Source of the DNA: Podospora pseudocomata
Lineage: Eukaryota > Ascomycota > Sordariomycetes > Sordariales > Podosporaceae
Reading direction: 5' to 3'
Assembly (NCBI RefSeq): GCF_035222375.1
Contig: NW_026946363.1
Coordinates: 1,302,001 to 1,366,000 of the forward strand
Length of the DNA stretch: 64,000 bases
Shown: piece after piece, positions 54,753 to 64,000 of the stretch
Layout: every line of letters begins with the position of its first letter
How positions within the stretch are numbered: position 1 is the stretch's first letter
Notes under the pieces: generated by a model
Told to the model about the DNA's origin: nothing
What the model saw: the letters and a program-made list of their open reading frames with translations, nothing else
Database searches by the model: none
Program-made: the position numbers and the translations under genes

Positions 54753-56605
54753 TCAGTAACTGAAATCGACATGGCCTATTGGAATCGGTAGCTTATCGTC
54801 CTGTGAGGATGTCGTCGCCGTATTCGTCGAGCTTCCGCCTGTTTCTGACTGTGATTCGCTGCTGCGTGATTGTTGCAGCTCGAGCTGTGGTTCCTGAGGA
54901 GGAATGCCACTGTCGGAGAAGCCAAAATCTCGCATCTGCTGGAAACTCCAGCTCGGTTCGAATCGTCGACTGTTCCACGCATGGTCCACCCTCTCGTACA
55001 TTTCGTCGATCTGTTCCAAGCTGATCTTGCTCGTCTCGTAGACCATAAACCAGACAAAGGCGATCGAGAGAATGCAGAATGCGCCCCAGAGAAAGAAAAT
55101 GCGAGATCCGAGATCGATTGACCGGGACCCTTCGATTCTATTTGTGTCCACCATGTAAGGGGTCCCATAGGCAATGCCAAAGTTCAAAAGCCAGTTGGAG
55201 GCGGTAGAGACGGACATCGACTTCGCGCGTACCTTCAGCGGATAGATTTCTGATGTGACGACCCAAACCACGGGACCCCAGGAGGCTGCGAAAAAGAATA
55301 TATATATGGCCACGAAAATGATGAGGATGCGGCTCTGCGTCTCCGAATTGCTTCCGTTGGCGGTAGCGAACGAGGCAATCAAGAGTTGGCAGATGGCCAT
55401 GCCGGCGGCTCCGACAATGAGCAGCCTTCGTCTACCCCACGATTCGACGACGAAGAGACCCGGCAGCGTCGAGACCATGTTAATAATCTGCATGATGAGG
55501 GTGATGAGATAGGGGTCGTCGACACCGCCCTTTTGAAAGAAGTCGGTGCCATAGTACATGATGAAATTGACACCTGTGAGCTGCTGGAGCATTTGCAGCC
55601 CGCAGCCTGTTAGTGTGCGGCGACCCAGATGTGGTTCGCCAAAGAATATATCTTTGTAAGTGTCAGGGCCAAGAGCTAGTTCGTACTCATGGTTTGCCTG
55701 GATTTCTGCGAGCTCCTCGATGAGAGCAGGGTGGGTGATGTCGAGCCGACGTAGACGGCTGAGTGAAAGAGCAGCGGCGTCTTTGTAGCCGCGCTTGATA
55801 AGATAACGGGGCGTCTCCGGTAGGATCAGCAGACCAAGGGCCAAAACAACAGCCCAGGTAAGCTGAAGACCAATGGGGATGCGATACGCGGCGGCCCCTT
55901 TCATATTATGAGTTAAGATATTGACGCCGGCAGCAGCAAATAGACCGGCCGTGATTGATAGCTGATAGGCGCAGACGAGCGTTCCACGCACCCACTTTGG
56001 TGCCATCTCAGACTGATATAATGGGACAAGAACTGAGACAACGCCCACTCCAATGCCCGCCAGTGTTCTGATGAGATCAAGTCAATACAAGTCACACTTT
56101 GAGGGATGAATTGGGCACCAAAAGGGAAAGTGTTACGAACCTCCCGATAACAAGAAGGGCCACATTCGTCGCGCACACCTGGAAGATAGCACCAACACAA
56201 AACACCCCCAGGGCGGCAATAAGTGAGAGCCGTCTGCCCCATAAGTCACCTATTGGCGCCGATATGAGTGCTCCCACCATCGTTCCTGCACTCAGCATTG
56301 CCACAATCAGTGACACTTGGCTTGGGTACATGCCGGGTACTCCCTCCTTGTCGAAGTAGCCAGTGGTGAAATCCTTCTTGAACGACTCCATCGCCAGAAT
56401 ACCGTTGATCGACCTGCATGCACCAAACGGCTCAGCCAAAAGTCCCTCCAAATCCTAGCGCGTCCGACCAAAATGGCGCCGAGTCGACTTACCCGGTATC
56501 ATATCCAAACAAGAGCCCGCCTGTGGCTACAAAGAGCGATAAAAGGATGGCCGGCGCCGAGGTGCCGGCGACGTTTGCTGGCTTTCGCCAACCGAAGCCC
56601 ACCAT
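54753..56605 (-). CDS. MFS sugar (hexose/maltose-type) transporter
   Basis: Three exons on the minus strand (56605-56493, 56413-56141, 56067-54753) encode 566 residues; introns are 79 and 73 nt. Splicing gives LLFGYDTGSINGILAM and VIGRTLAGIGVGVVSVLVPL. Sugar-porter motifs are all present: GDLWGRR after TM2, PETPRYLIKRG after TM6, QQLTGVNFIMYYGTDFF in TM7, ESWGRRRLL, and VTSEIYPLKVRAKSMS before TM11. Twelve hydrophobic segments fit. The C-terminal ~70 residues are a Gln/Ser-rich cytosolic tail. The closest recalled relatives are fungal high-affinity glucose transporters, but substrate specificity cannot be read from sequence. Adjacency to the GH31 alpha-glucosidase suggests uptake of glucose or maltose released outside the cell (inference). 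Confidence 0.92.
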
Positions 56606-59605
56606 GACTGCGATTGGAGCGCCTTCATGAAGGGCTCTTCAGAACAGCGTCGAGCGCGGGGGTTTCCACCAGGATTGGGGGTCTCCGGACAATCGAGGAT
56701 ATGGTTGTTATTCGATCATGGGGAGCGGTTTGGATCGTTTCGAGGTGGGAAGGTGGGCGGCGAACGGGTTTCGACGATGAGATGAACAGTTGAAAGGGTG
56801 CGTCCAACAACTGGGATGGTGGACGGGAGTTCGTTGAAAGTGGTGGAGAAAGGACCGCCGCCCACCTGATTGATGGGCAGCGGAGACTCTGCAAACGTCT
56901 GATTGGCTGCACATCAAGACTAGCCCGCTTGGGAATAGCTGTGACCAGAAGGTGGGGCTGACCCGGCTTTGACTAGCGTGGTGGGGACTCGGCCTGCGCC
57001 AAGCCCCAGTCTCGCTCACCCCAGACCCAAATCCGACTTGGGTTCAGCAACGGGCCTCTCGGCTACATTGAAAATGTCACTCTGTCGGGTTGACAGCTGT
57101 GAGAATGCGGTGCTTCTGCGTTGCCTTTGGTAAGAATTTTCCCATTTTTCTGATCTTGGTGTTGTTCTGTCCTTTGCCGCTGATCTATGGGATTCATCCG
57201 AGTACGAAGTAGACAGACTATATGAGGCTATCTCTGTCAATTTAGTCCCTATTCCTTGGAATCTGAATGCCATGAATTCCCACCGTGGTTAGAACCTTGG
57301 TGTCTTGGAAACCTGGGGTTTCACCTGGTGCCGTGGTCCATGTGTAAGCCCTCGGTCCCTCTCTTTCACGCGCCTCACCAGGCGGCCCAAAAAGCCATCC
57401 TCGCTCCCGCTTTCCCAATGCTTCATAGCGGGCGCCCAGCTTCACGCTGGCTTCAGGGGGGGGAGACCAGACCACCAATCGCCAAAGGAACTGCATGATA
57501 AATTAATAACTGACCCAGAGTGTGAGCAGAAGGCCACACACACACCACCACATCAACCACACCATTGTCCCAAGAATCTCTATGCTTTGGAAACGCGCGG
57601 CGGGTGCTCTGAAGCCATTGGCTGTCAAGATGGTTGTGCCGCAGCCGGGAGCTGCCCCCCCAGGCTTGCAGCTTGCAGTCCTCAAATCCTTTGACTGCGT
57701 GTTTTTTCTTTTCCCTTCACACCTCTTGACTGTTCGCCGGCTATGCTCGTTTGGGACTCCTAGACAGGTCATAGCAACACTGCTGGTTCGTGAACCCTGC
57801 CACTAGCTTGCGTCGAGGGGGCAGCAAAAGAAGGAAATGCGGGTTGCTTTTATCACAACTTCCAAGGTTGAGGCATTCACATCGCTACAATTTTCATCAT
57901 TCGCTGACCCAAAAGGTGCAGGAGACGCCCGATATAGGAGATGCAGGAGCTTGCATCAATATTCCCACAGCATTTCCAGCCACCTTGCTTCAGGTGAGTC
58001 TCTGTCTAGGAACACTCCGATCCTGAGAGGGAGGGGGGACCACGATCGGGTCAATGGGCAAACAGTTTGGGATTTCATGAGAGGCACGGGTGCTGGTTGT
58101 TGCGGCACGATGCTCATGCTCAACCAGTGTTGATTTGTGCTGTCTGTTTGGTATCGGTCTTTTGGTAGGTCTGAGTTCCGATACGCTCAGGATCTGGTGG
58201 AACAGGTCACAGATAACATTAAGGTCCTCAAACCCTCTTATTGACATGAATTTCTTTGGCAACACCCGGTTCCGGTGCATCCGACATTGGCGGCTCGTGA
58301 GAGCACACACTCACAAGCTTTTCCAGTCCGCCCTTTCCCTGTACTTTTGACTGGCTCATTTGCCTAGAAACGTGTCACCATGAACAGCATGGATCTCGGA
58401 GTCAGATCCTGCAGAGTCCCTTTGTGCAAGAGAGGTTGTACAAGGTTGTTGTGGTCAACACAATATCAAGCACCCGTCTGCCCAGGAAGTGGGAAGCGAA
58501 GGCGAAGCGCGATGGCCAAGAAACTTGGGATCGGAGTTCTGCTCCTCATCCTCCCCAAGACCCAGCCACTGCGTCTCTTGTTTGGTGAGAGGTGGTGGCT
58601 TGATATGCACAGGCACTAGCGTGAAACCAGTATACAGTTCGACCAGGAGAGTCCTCACACCACTGTTGTTCGGTTGGGAATAGCGCCAATCGCGAAGCCA
58701 CAAGAGGTTTATGCACGGCTTACTGTGTGAAGTCCGTAGAAACGAACGGCACGATAGAACACATGACCATGTAATCTGTCTCAAGTCACCCTGACCTCAT
58801 CATTTGTTGGGTTTTGATTATAAGCATGTTGTGGCACACCTAAGTTTGTGGTGTCTCTTCAACTTGCTTTACCAGGGGCTTGCCGCATGTGCGAGGACAA
58901 GCTTGGAATGTGTCAACATGAGTGTCACAGTGGAGAACTCACGTGTATCAGCTGGTGGATGAGACCGAATACCAGGAACATAAAAAGAAAGACATTCGTA
59001 ACAAGCAGCTCAAGGCGAGGCCGAGGCCCAAAAGCAGCCGGTGGCTTGAAGTAAAGGGCAATCGATATGTCTTGGGTGAAATGTTCTTGATGCTTCAGAT
59101 GACTTTCGACTTTCTTCTTAAAACCTTTGGTCTTATACCGTCTCTGCCAGCACGAGGATTGAACTTTATACGAAGTGAAAACCTAAGGTGTGTAGACTCC
59201 CAGAGCTCTAGAAGAATTCGACGCTTCCGAAACTGCTGAGGTGATGCTACAAAATAAAAATGCCCTCTTCTGCTGTTCCAGATGTTCAAAGCATTGTTTT
59301 CTGCACCTAAGGTAGTGGGATGTTGTCAGAGCAATTCAGGGGTCAGTTGCCTTGGCAGTTTGTGCCGAGCGGGAAGGCCCCGCTAAATTAACTCTCGCGT
59401 CCACTGCGAATCGGCGGGGTCCCCACCGATCAACGGCGCGTCTTTTGCTTTGCGATTCAAGCTGGAGCGCGTCACTCTTCAAGGTCCCCACCGCAGACAC
59501 CGAACAGCAATTCGCTACACCACATCTTCCCGAAACATTGGGACCCCAGCATGTAATATTGTTTGAGCGCAACATATTCTGGGACCGAGAGGACGACTGG
59601 GAAGG
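56606..59605. other. 3.0-kb divergent intergenic region, no gene seen
   Basis: Lies between the starts of the transporter (minus) and AME1-like (plus) genes. Frames are short and without recognisable domains. It should hold both promoters. Confidence 0.5.
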
Positions 59606-62151
59606 ATGGCGACAAGTATGTGCCCCATGCTAGGCTTAACCAGTGCTTGTACCATAGCTAACAAAACCAAGGACAGGAGCGCATTCGAGATCGGATGCGC
59701 GGTGCTGGGTGAGTATCTTCCCTACGACATCTGCTCAGAGGACCCAATTAACGTCAACAATTATAGTCGTCATGAAGTAGGGGATGATCTAGACTTTGGC
59801 TTTGTGATTCCCATCGCCACAGAACCAGAGCCAGAAGAGACAATCGAGGAAGAGCTCCCAGATGCTTCACCACTACCGCCACCTCCAACCACCAACCGAC
59901 CAACTCCAAACACATCCGTCAAGCGAATACACCTCGACCGCGATGGCGTTGCGCAATCCTCCCCGTCTATGGGCCCCAGCCCCTCTCGTCCTCCCCGCCC
60001 TCCCCGGTCTGAATACAGCATACCCGACGGCACCAGTACCGAAAGATCAGCCTCACTGCCACCACGTTCCCCAGCGTCTGTTCGAGCTCAGGGCTCTTCT
60101 CTTCGCCATATGACCCGCCCCCCAGCTTCGGATGAAGTTGAAGAGGCTGAAAATGAGGAGGACCACGACGTGACTATGCACGACTCGCAACCCGAGCCAG
60201 AGGCCGTAGAGGAGGATGTCGACATGGAAGATGCCCCTCCACCACCATACCCGCGATCCGTTCAAAGAACCGCACAAAAGCAGCGAGGTCCGCTCTCCTC
60301 TGTCATTGCGGCGACAAAGCGGATTACTATCCACACTTCACCCGAGGAGCCAACGCCAACAGTGGAGGAGGTAGTCATGGAAAGCCCGGCTGATGCACCT
60401 GGCAGTGGGAAGCGGCAAAGGACTATCTTGCTCGATCCGAATAGCCCAGTCGTGGGGTCGAGTACGTTATTGCACAAGGTTTTGGAGGATCTAGATGATA
60501 CTACTCAGCAAAACCCTGGAGGTATCCCGGCAAGTTCTTCACCAGTAGAAAGGAGGGTTAGAACGAGGATACGAAAGAGCGCAGAGATGAGGAAGATGTC
60601 GGAGAGTATGAGTATGAGGGGGAGTACAATGTCCGTGACGTCTCCTACGTCTTCGAGGGGCAAGAGGAGGAGTCCAAGGTTGAGGTCGAGCAGTGTTATT
60701 GAAGGTGAGGAGAATGCAGCTGAGGATGTGGATGTCCCGGATGCCGTTGAGGAAGAGGAGCCAGAGGAAGAGGAGGAGGAGGAGGAGAAGGAGGGAGAAA
60801 GGGAGCCCGAGGCGGAGGAGTCAGCTGTGCTTGGGGCAGATGATGATGATGTGGCCGATGTGCCAGAACCAGAGCCGGAACTACCGGAGCCAAAACCAGA
60901 GGCCCTAGAGGAACCAGAGGAGAAAGAGGCTGAAGAGATTGGTGTGCAAGAGGCTACTAAACGAATAGGGAGGAAGCGGCCTACTCGCCGAACCGCCCCT
61001 GCTCCTTCACCAGAGCTAGGCTCAGACCAACCACCAATGCCGGTGGCAGAATCACCAGCACTGAGAAAACGGCGAAGGAGGGAGGCGGTGGCCAGTCCAG
61101 CACAGCAACAGCAGCCTGTCAAGAAGGTACGGACAGGCAAACAACCACCTAAACCACAGCTTCCACAACACTCATCGCCAGCACAACCCTCACCAGCGCA
61201 GCCCTCACCAGCGCAACCCTCACCACGACAACCCTCCCCGCGACCACCAACACGCCGATCACAGTCAAAAGTTCAAGAGAAGTCCAAGCCAAAACCAAAA
61301 CAACAGGCCAAAAAGCCACCAGCAAAGAGGAAACCAAGAACCAACTCCGACGATGCGGAGGGAAAAGACTCTGGAGATAAAGTCTCCGGCTCCGTCCCCA
61401 TCACAGTCCAACGGTTCAGCAAACCCCACATCGACCCTGAAACCGAAGCTGACGACCTCGACGATGACGAAATTCAATTTTCTCACCGCGGTCCGGGCGT
61501 CCATATTCTCGATGTGCTGTCCAAACTCTGCGACGAAATGGCCGAGAATTACATGGGGAAACTCCGCGCAGCAGAGGAAGCGGCGGAGGATGCGGCCACA
61601 AGAAGGGAGAAGAAGGTGATGCTGAGAGCCTTGGAAGCCTTTCATAGGGAGTTGATGACCAAGCTTTTGGATCACACTATTGCCCTCGATCAGCTTCATG
61701 GCTTGCGCAAAAGGGTCAAGGCGGCGCAGAAGGAGAAGATTGCGATGAGGGATGAGATCATGCGGGTTAGGGCGGAGAGGGAGCAGGTCGCGTTGAGGAT
61801 GGATGCGGTCAGGATGAAGCATGAGGTGGAGAGCAGGGAGGCGTTGGTATGTTGTTTTGCTATTGATACAATCGCCATCGGTGACCAAGATTGCTAATTT
61901 GTTGGCAGCGACACATCTCTCTCTCGTCGGCCATGCATGATATTGATCTTGCGGTGGAAAAGGCGCAAGCAGCACCAGAGCTGTCTGCCGCTGAGCAAAA
62001 GAAGGCCGATCTCGCCAATCTTGAACTACTGGTCAGCCGAGTAGCTGATCAAGCCAGCTCGAAGAGCGATGGTGGGGGCACGTTGAAGCAAATCAAAGAG
62101 TTCAATGCCTTTTTAGAAAGAGCGGCTGCGGCGATGGAGAAAAGGAGGTAG
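59606..62151 (+). CDS. AME1: AME1/CENP-U-like inner kinetochore protein
   Basis: Four inferred exons (59606-59615, 59672-59708, 59767-61846, 61909-62151) encode 789 residues. The first coding exon is only 10 nt (ATGGCGACAA before GTATGT); with the 37-nt second exon it yields MATRQERIRDRMRGAGRHEV and then DDLDFGFVIP, a natural short basic start. The middle 500 residues are acidic/Pro-rich and disordered, with a (QPSPA)n repeat at about 61186-61240. The C-terminal coiled coil (VHILDVLSKLCDEMAENYMG, LRALEAFHRELMTKLLDHTI, then MRVRAEREQVALRMDAVRMK) matches my recollection of the fungal AME1/CENP-U domain. AME1 pairs with OKP1 in the COMA complex and recruits MIS12 (family knowledge). A simpler unspliced start would give a less plausible N-terminus. 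Confidence 0.75.
61186..61240 (+). repeat. Tandem 15-bp coding repeat (QPSPA)n
   Basis: Three to four near-identical copies of the unit CACCAGCGCAACCCT, encoding S-P-A-Q-P, inside the disordered part of the AME1-like protein. Confidence 0.8.
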
Positions 62152-62320
62152 CAATACTTCTCACCGCCATTACTGCCATGATATATACAACATGGCCCGT
62201 TGATTCGGCCAGTTTTTGACGCCAAAAATGAGCAACGATTTGAACGAGATCTCTTGTACAAACTTTCAACCATGAAGACCCTCATATTCTTACATTTTCC
62301 CGTCCCCTTTCCAAGCTAAC
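62152..62320. other. Short convergent spacer
   Basis: 169 bp between convergent stops, so 3' UTRs probably overlap. Confidence 0.5.
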
Positions 62321-63334
62321 CTATTTGTTGTTATCCTCCTTCTTCTCCGTCACCTTCCCCACAGCAACCATGCCCCTAAACCGATCCATAAACGTCTCCT
62401 CGCCCTTCTTCTTCCTCTCCTCCCTCTGTTTCGCCTGCTCCTGCCACAGGCCTTGAATACTCGCCGCCATCTCGGCATTAGCCCTATAATCCGCCCTCAA
62501 CGCCGCCTCCTCGGCCGCCCTATCCTGCTCAGGCAACTTCTCCAACTTTTCCTTCCAACTCGCGATCAACTCGGCCGGCGGCGGTGGAATATTCACCTTC
62601 CCAGCCGCCTCCCCAGCAGCCTCCTGCTGCCACTGCCTAACCTTTGCAGCCTCCTCCAGCACACTCCTAAACTCGGGCGCCTCCCTCCCTTCCTCCTTGG
62701 CCCTCTTGATCTCCTCCTCCTGCCTCAACATCTGATGATACAGCTCATCGGCCCTCATCTGAATCATCTCATCCTCCTCGGCGCTTCTCCCATAGGTGTT
62801 CAGGTACCCCAACGCTTTCAAAAGACGGGATTGGTTGTTGTAGCAGCGCTCGAATTTCTTGACCTCGTCAGAGCACATTGTCAGCCGGGCTTTGACCCCC
62901 CCGGATTTCATGCACGTGGCCCAGGTGAATTGCTCGTCGGCGCAGTTTTCGAGGGCGGCGCGGCCGATGGCGGCTTTGCGATCTTTGTACGAGTCGAGGA
63001 CGTCCATGAGTTTTTCGTGGTCGGTTTTGGTTGCTGCTTCGATGGTGGATTGGGGGGTGTAGGTTTTCCAGAGGTGGGCGTAGCGGCCGTCGGGGAAGAG
63101 GGATTCGGGGGGGACGGTGGATTGGGAGGCGGCGGTTTGGTCGTCTTGGGATTTTTGGTCGAGCTGGCGATGTGGTGGGACGGCGGGGGTTGGGGGGGAG
63201 GATTCGGAGGAGGGGGTGTATTTGACGGGGGCTTCTTTTTGGAGGAATTCGCGGAGTTTGGGATCGAGGTGGGCGAGGGGGTCGGAGGAGGAGTTGTCTG
63301 GGCTCCCGCCGAACCAGCCGTTGAACCAGCCCAT
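62321..63334 (-). CDS. Twin Cx9C (CHCH-type) protein with coiled coil
   Basis: One exon, 337 residues, from ATG 63334 (MGWFNGWFGGSPDN). Two C-x9-C pairs are visible: Cys131/Cys141 (ENCADEQFTWATC) and Cys154/Cys164 (CSDEVKKFERC), separated by a 12-residue loop, as in helix-hairpin CHCH proteins oxidised by Mia40 in the mitochondrial intermembrane space (family knowledge). A disordered N-terminus precedes this, and a long charged helix (residues about 195-330: RADELYHQMLRQEEEIKRAK and on) follows; this is longer than in typical small CHCH proteins. No classical presequence is seen, which fits Mia40-dependent import. I cannot name the orthologue. The frame stays open upstream to 63496, but the 54 extra residues are Pro/Ser-rich and unlike a start; 63334 was chosen. 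Confidence 0.78.
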   Translation of the reverse strand: MGWFNGWFGGSPDNSSSDPLAHLDPKLREFLQKEAPVKYTPSSESSPPTPAVPPHRQLDQKSQDDQTAASQSTVPPESLFPDGRYAHLWKTYTPQSTIEAATKTDHEKLMDVLDSYKDRKAAIGRAALENCADEQFTWATCMKSGGVKARLTMCSDEVKKFERCYNNQSRLLKALGYLNTYGRSAEEDEMIQMRADELYHQMLRQEEEIKRAKEEGREAPEFRSVLEEAAKVRQWQQEAAGEAAGKVNIPPPPAELIASWKEKLEKLPEQDRAAEEAALRADYRANAEMAASIQGLWQEQAKQREERKKKGEETFMDRFRGMVAVGKVTEKKEDNNK

Positions 63335-64000
63335 TTTGAATGGTGTGTGTGGGCGGATTTGGGGGTGGGATTGGGATTTGCGCAAAGTGGTGATGGTGAG
63401 GTGGGTTAATGCGACCTGTGGTGGTGATGGTGGTGAGATAGCTTGGGGAAGCTTGAATTTAGGCGGGGTAAAGTGGCAGAAAGAGGTGCCCCACATTGAT
63501 CTTTGCCAAGATCGACGCCGTTGGCAAGGGTGGGTTCACCTTGATCTTGACCACTTTGAGGTCAACGGTTGGAGGTCCAATGGATTTGTATCTGGAAGCT
63601 TCATTGGAGAAGAATCGAGATTTTTGTTTGTTTTTGCTTCAAAGTTCTTATATACGCCTTGACATAATTCCAGACCTTCTCATTCTCAAAGCGATCTACC
63701 TCTCGAGTATTCATTCCACTTCGTGGAGCTTGTGCAAGGCCCGGATCTCCAGACCACGACACGACCATCTGGTCACTGTCGATAGGCCCAATCTGATAGT
63801 TTTTGTCAGCCGTGTGTTTACATTTCAGTTCAAAGCTGGGTTACTCGAAGGCCCAATTTTAATTTCCAATTAGCCAAGTTCGTAATCCTCCTTCTTCCAG
63901 CTATCTTTTTATTAACAACAACGACCCACCATCTTCTGATCTCAGGCCAGTTCGTGGCATATATATCTAGATCACTAGACTGAGAACACAACCTGGCGGA
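63335..64000. other. Intergenic to window end, no gene seen
   Basis: 666 bp upstream of the CHCH-type gene. Should contain its promoter; nothing else recognised before the window edge. Confidence 0.5.

Noticed and set aside
58848-59239. Cys-containing short frames near 58.9 kb as another Cys-rich family member
   Set aside because: Starts with MV rather than MC, lacks the C-x-C and C-x8-C spacing and the TATA/CTCATCATCA leader.
62453-63409. 318-codon frame antisense to the twin Cx9C gene
   Set aside because: Leu- and Gly-rich shadow of the coding strand; no domain features.

Overview
The window looks like nuclear DNA of a filamentous ascomycete, most likely a sordariomycete. The signs are many short introns of about 48-79 nt with GTRNGT-type donors, CTAAC/CTGAC branch sites and NAG acceptors. 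Coding regions are GC-rich, intergenic spacers run to several kilobases, gene content is typically fungal (RLM1-type MADS factor, Psg1-like protein, AME1-type kinetochore protein), and one transposon graveyard is AT-richer and stop-ridden, as expected in a RIP-capable genome. The species assignment is inference.

Layout: (1) 1-3.9 kb: the 3' part of a Ser/Thr/Pro-rich protein gene, a DsbA-like thioredoxin-fold gene and a convergent mitochondrial ribosomal protein mS38 gene. (2) 4.4-6.8 kb: a transposon island with two inverted LTR-like repeats, a degenerate Ty3/gypsy integrase tail, a degenerate tRNA-like sequence and a Zn-cluster/coiled-coil ORF. (3) 7.6-9.35 kb: five-exon beta subunit of the mitochondrial processing peptidase. 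(4) 9.35-13.9 kb: no recognisable gene. (5) 13.9-33.1 kb: dense housekeeping block (membrane RING-H2 protein, GPALPP1-like protein, VPS8, PIG-P, D-serine dehydratase-like enzyme, ARP4, TAF1). (6) 33.1-38.2 kb: a 5.1-kb empty stretch ahead of the MADS-box gene RLM1. (7) 41.7-44.7 kb: four members of a small cysteine-rich 'MC...C-x-C/CGH' family, two intact (one on the minus strand) and two broken. (8) 45.3-49.2 kb: Psg1-like type I membrane protein, 2OG-Fe(II) oxygenase, FRG1. (9) 50.0-56.6 kb: secreted GH31 alpha-glucosidase and MFS sugar transporter, co-oriented. (10) 59.6-63.3 kb: AME1/CENP-U-like kinetochore protein convergent with a twin Cx9C protein.

Functional links: mS38 and MPP-beta are both mitochondrial biogenesis genes. 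TAF1 and ARP4 are divergently arranged chromatin/transcription genes sharing an 843-bp intergenic region. The GH31 enzyme and the sugar transporter could form a saccharide-use pair. The least explained part is the small cysteine-rich gene cluster. Its four members share a C-x8-C spacing (three of them), a TATA-like box about 130-150 bp upstream of the ATG, and a CTCATCATCA-type leader motif about 92-102 bp upstream. This looks like recent birth and death of a co-regulated family of unknown function. Exon boundaries were deduced by eye from splice consensus and frame continuity.
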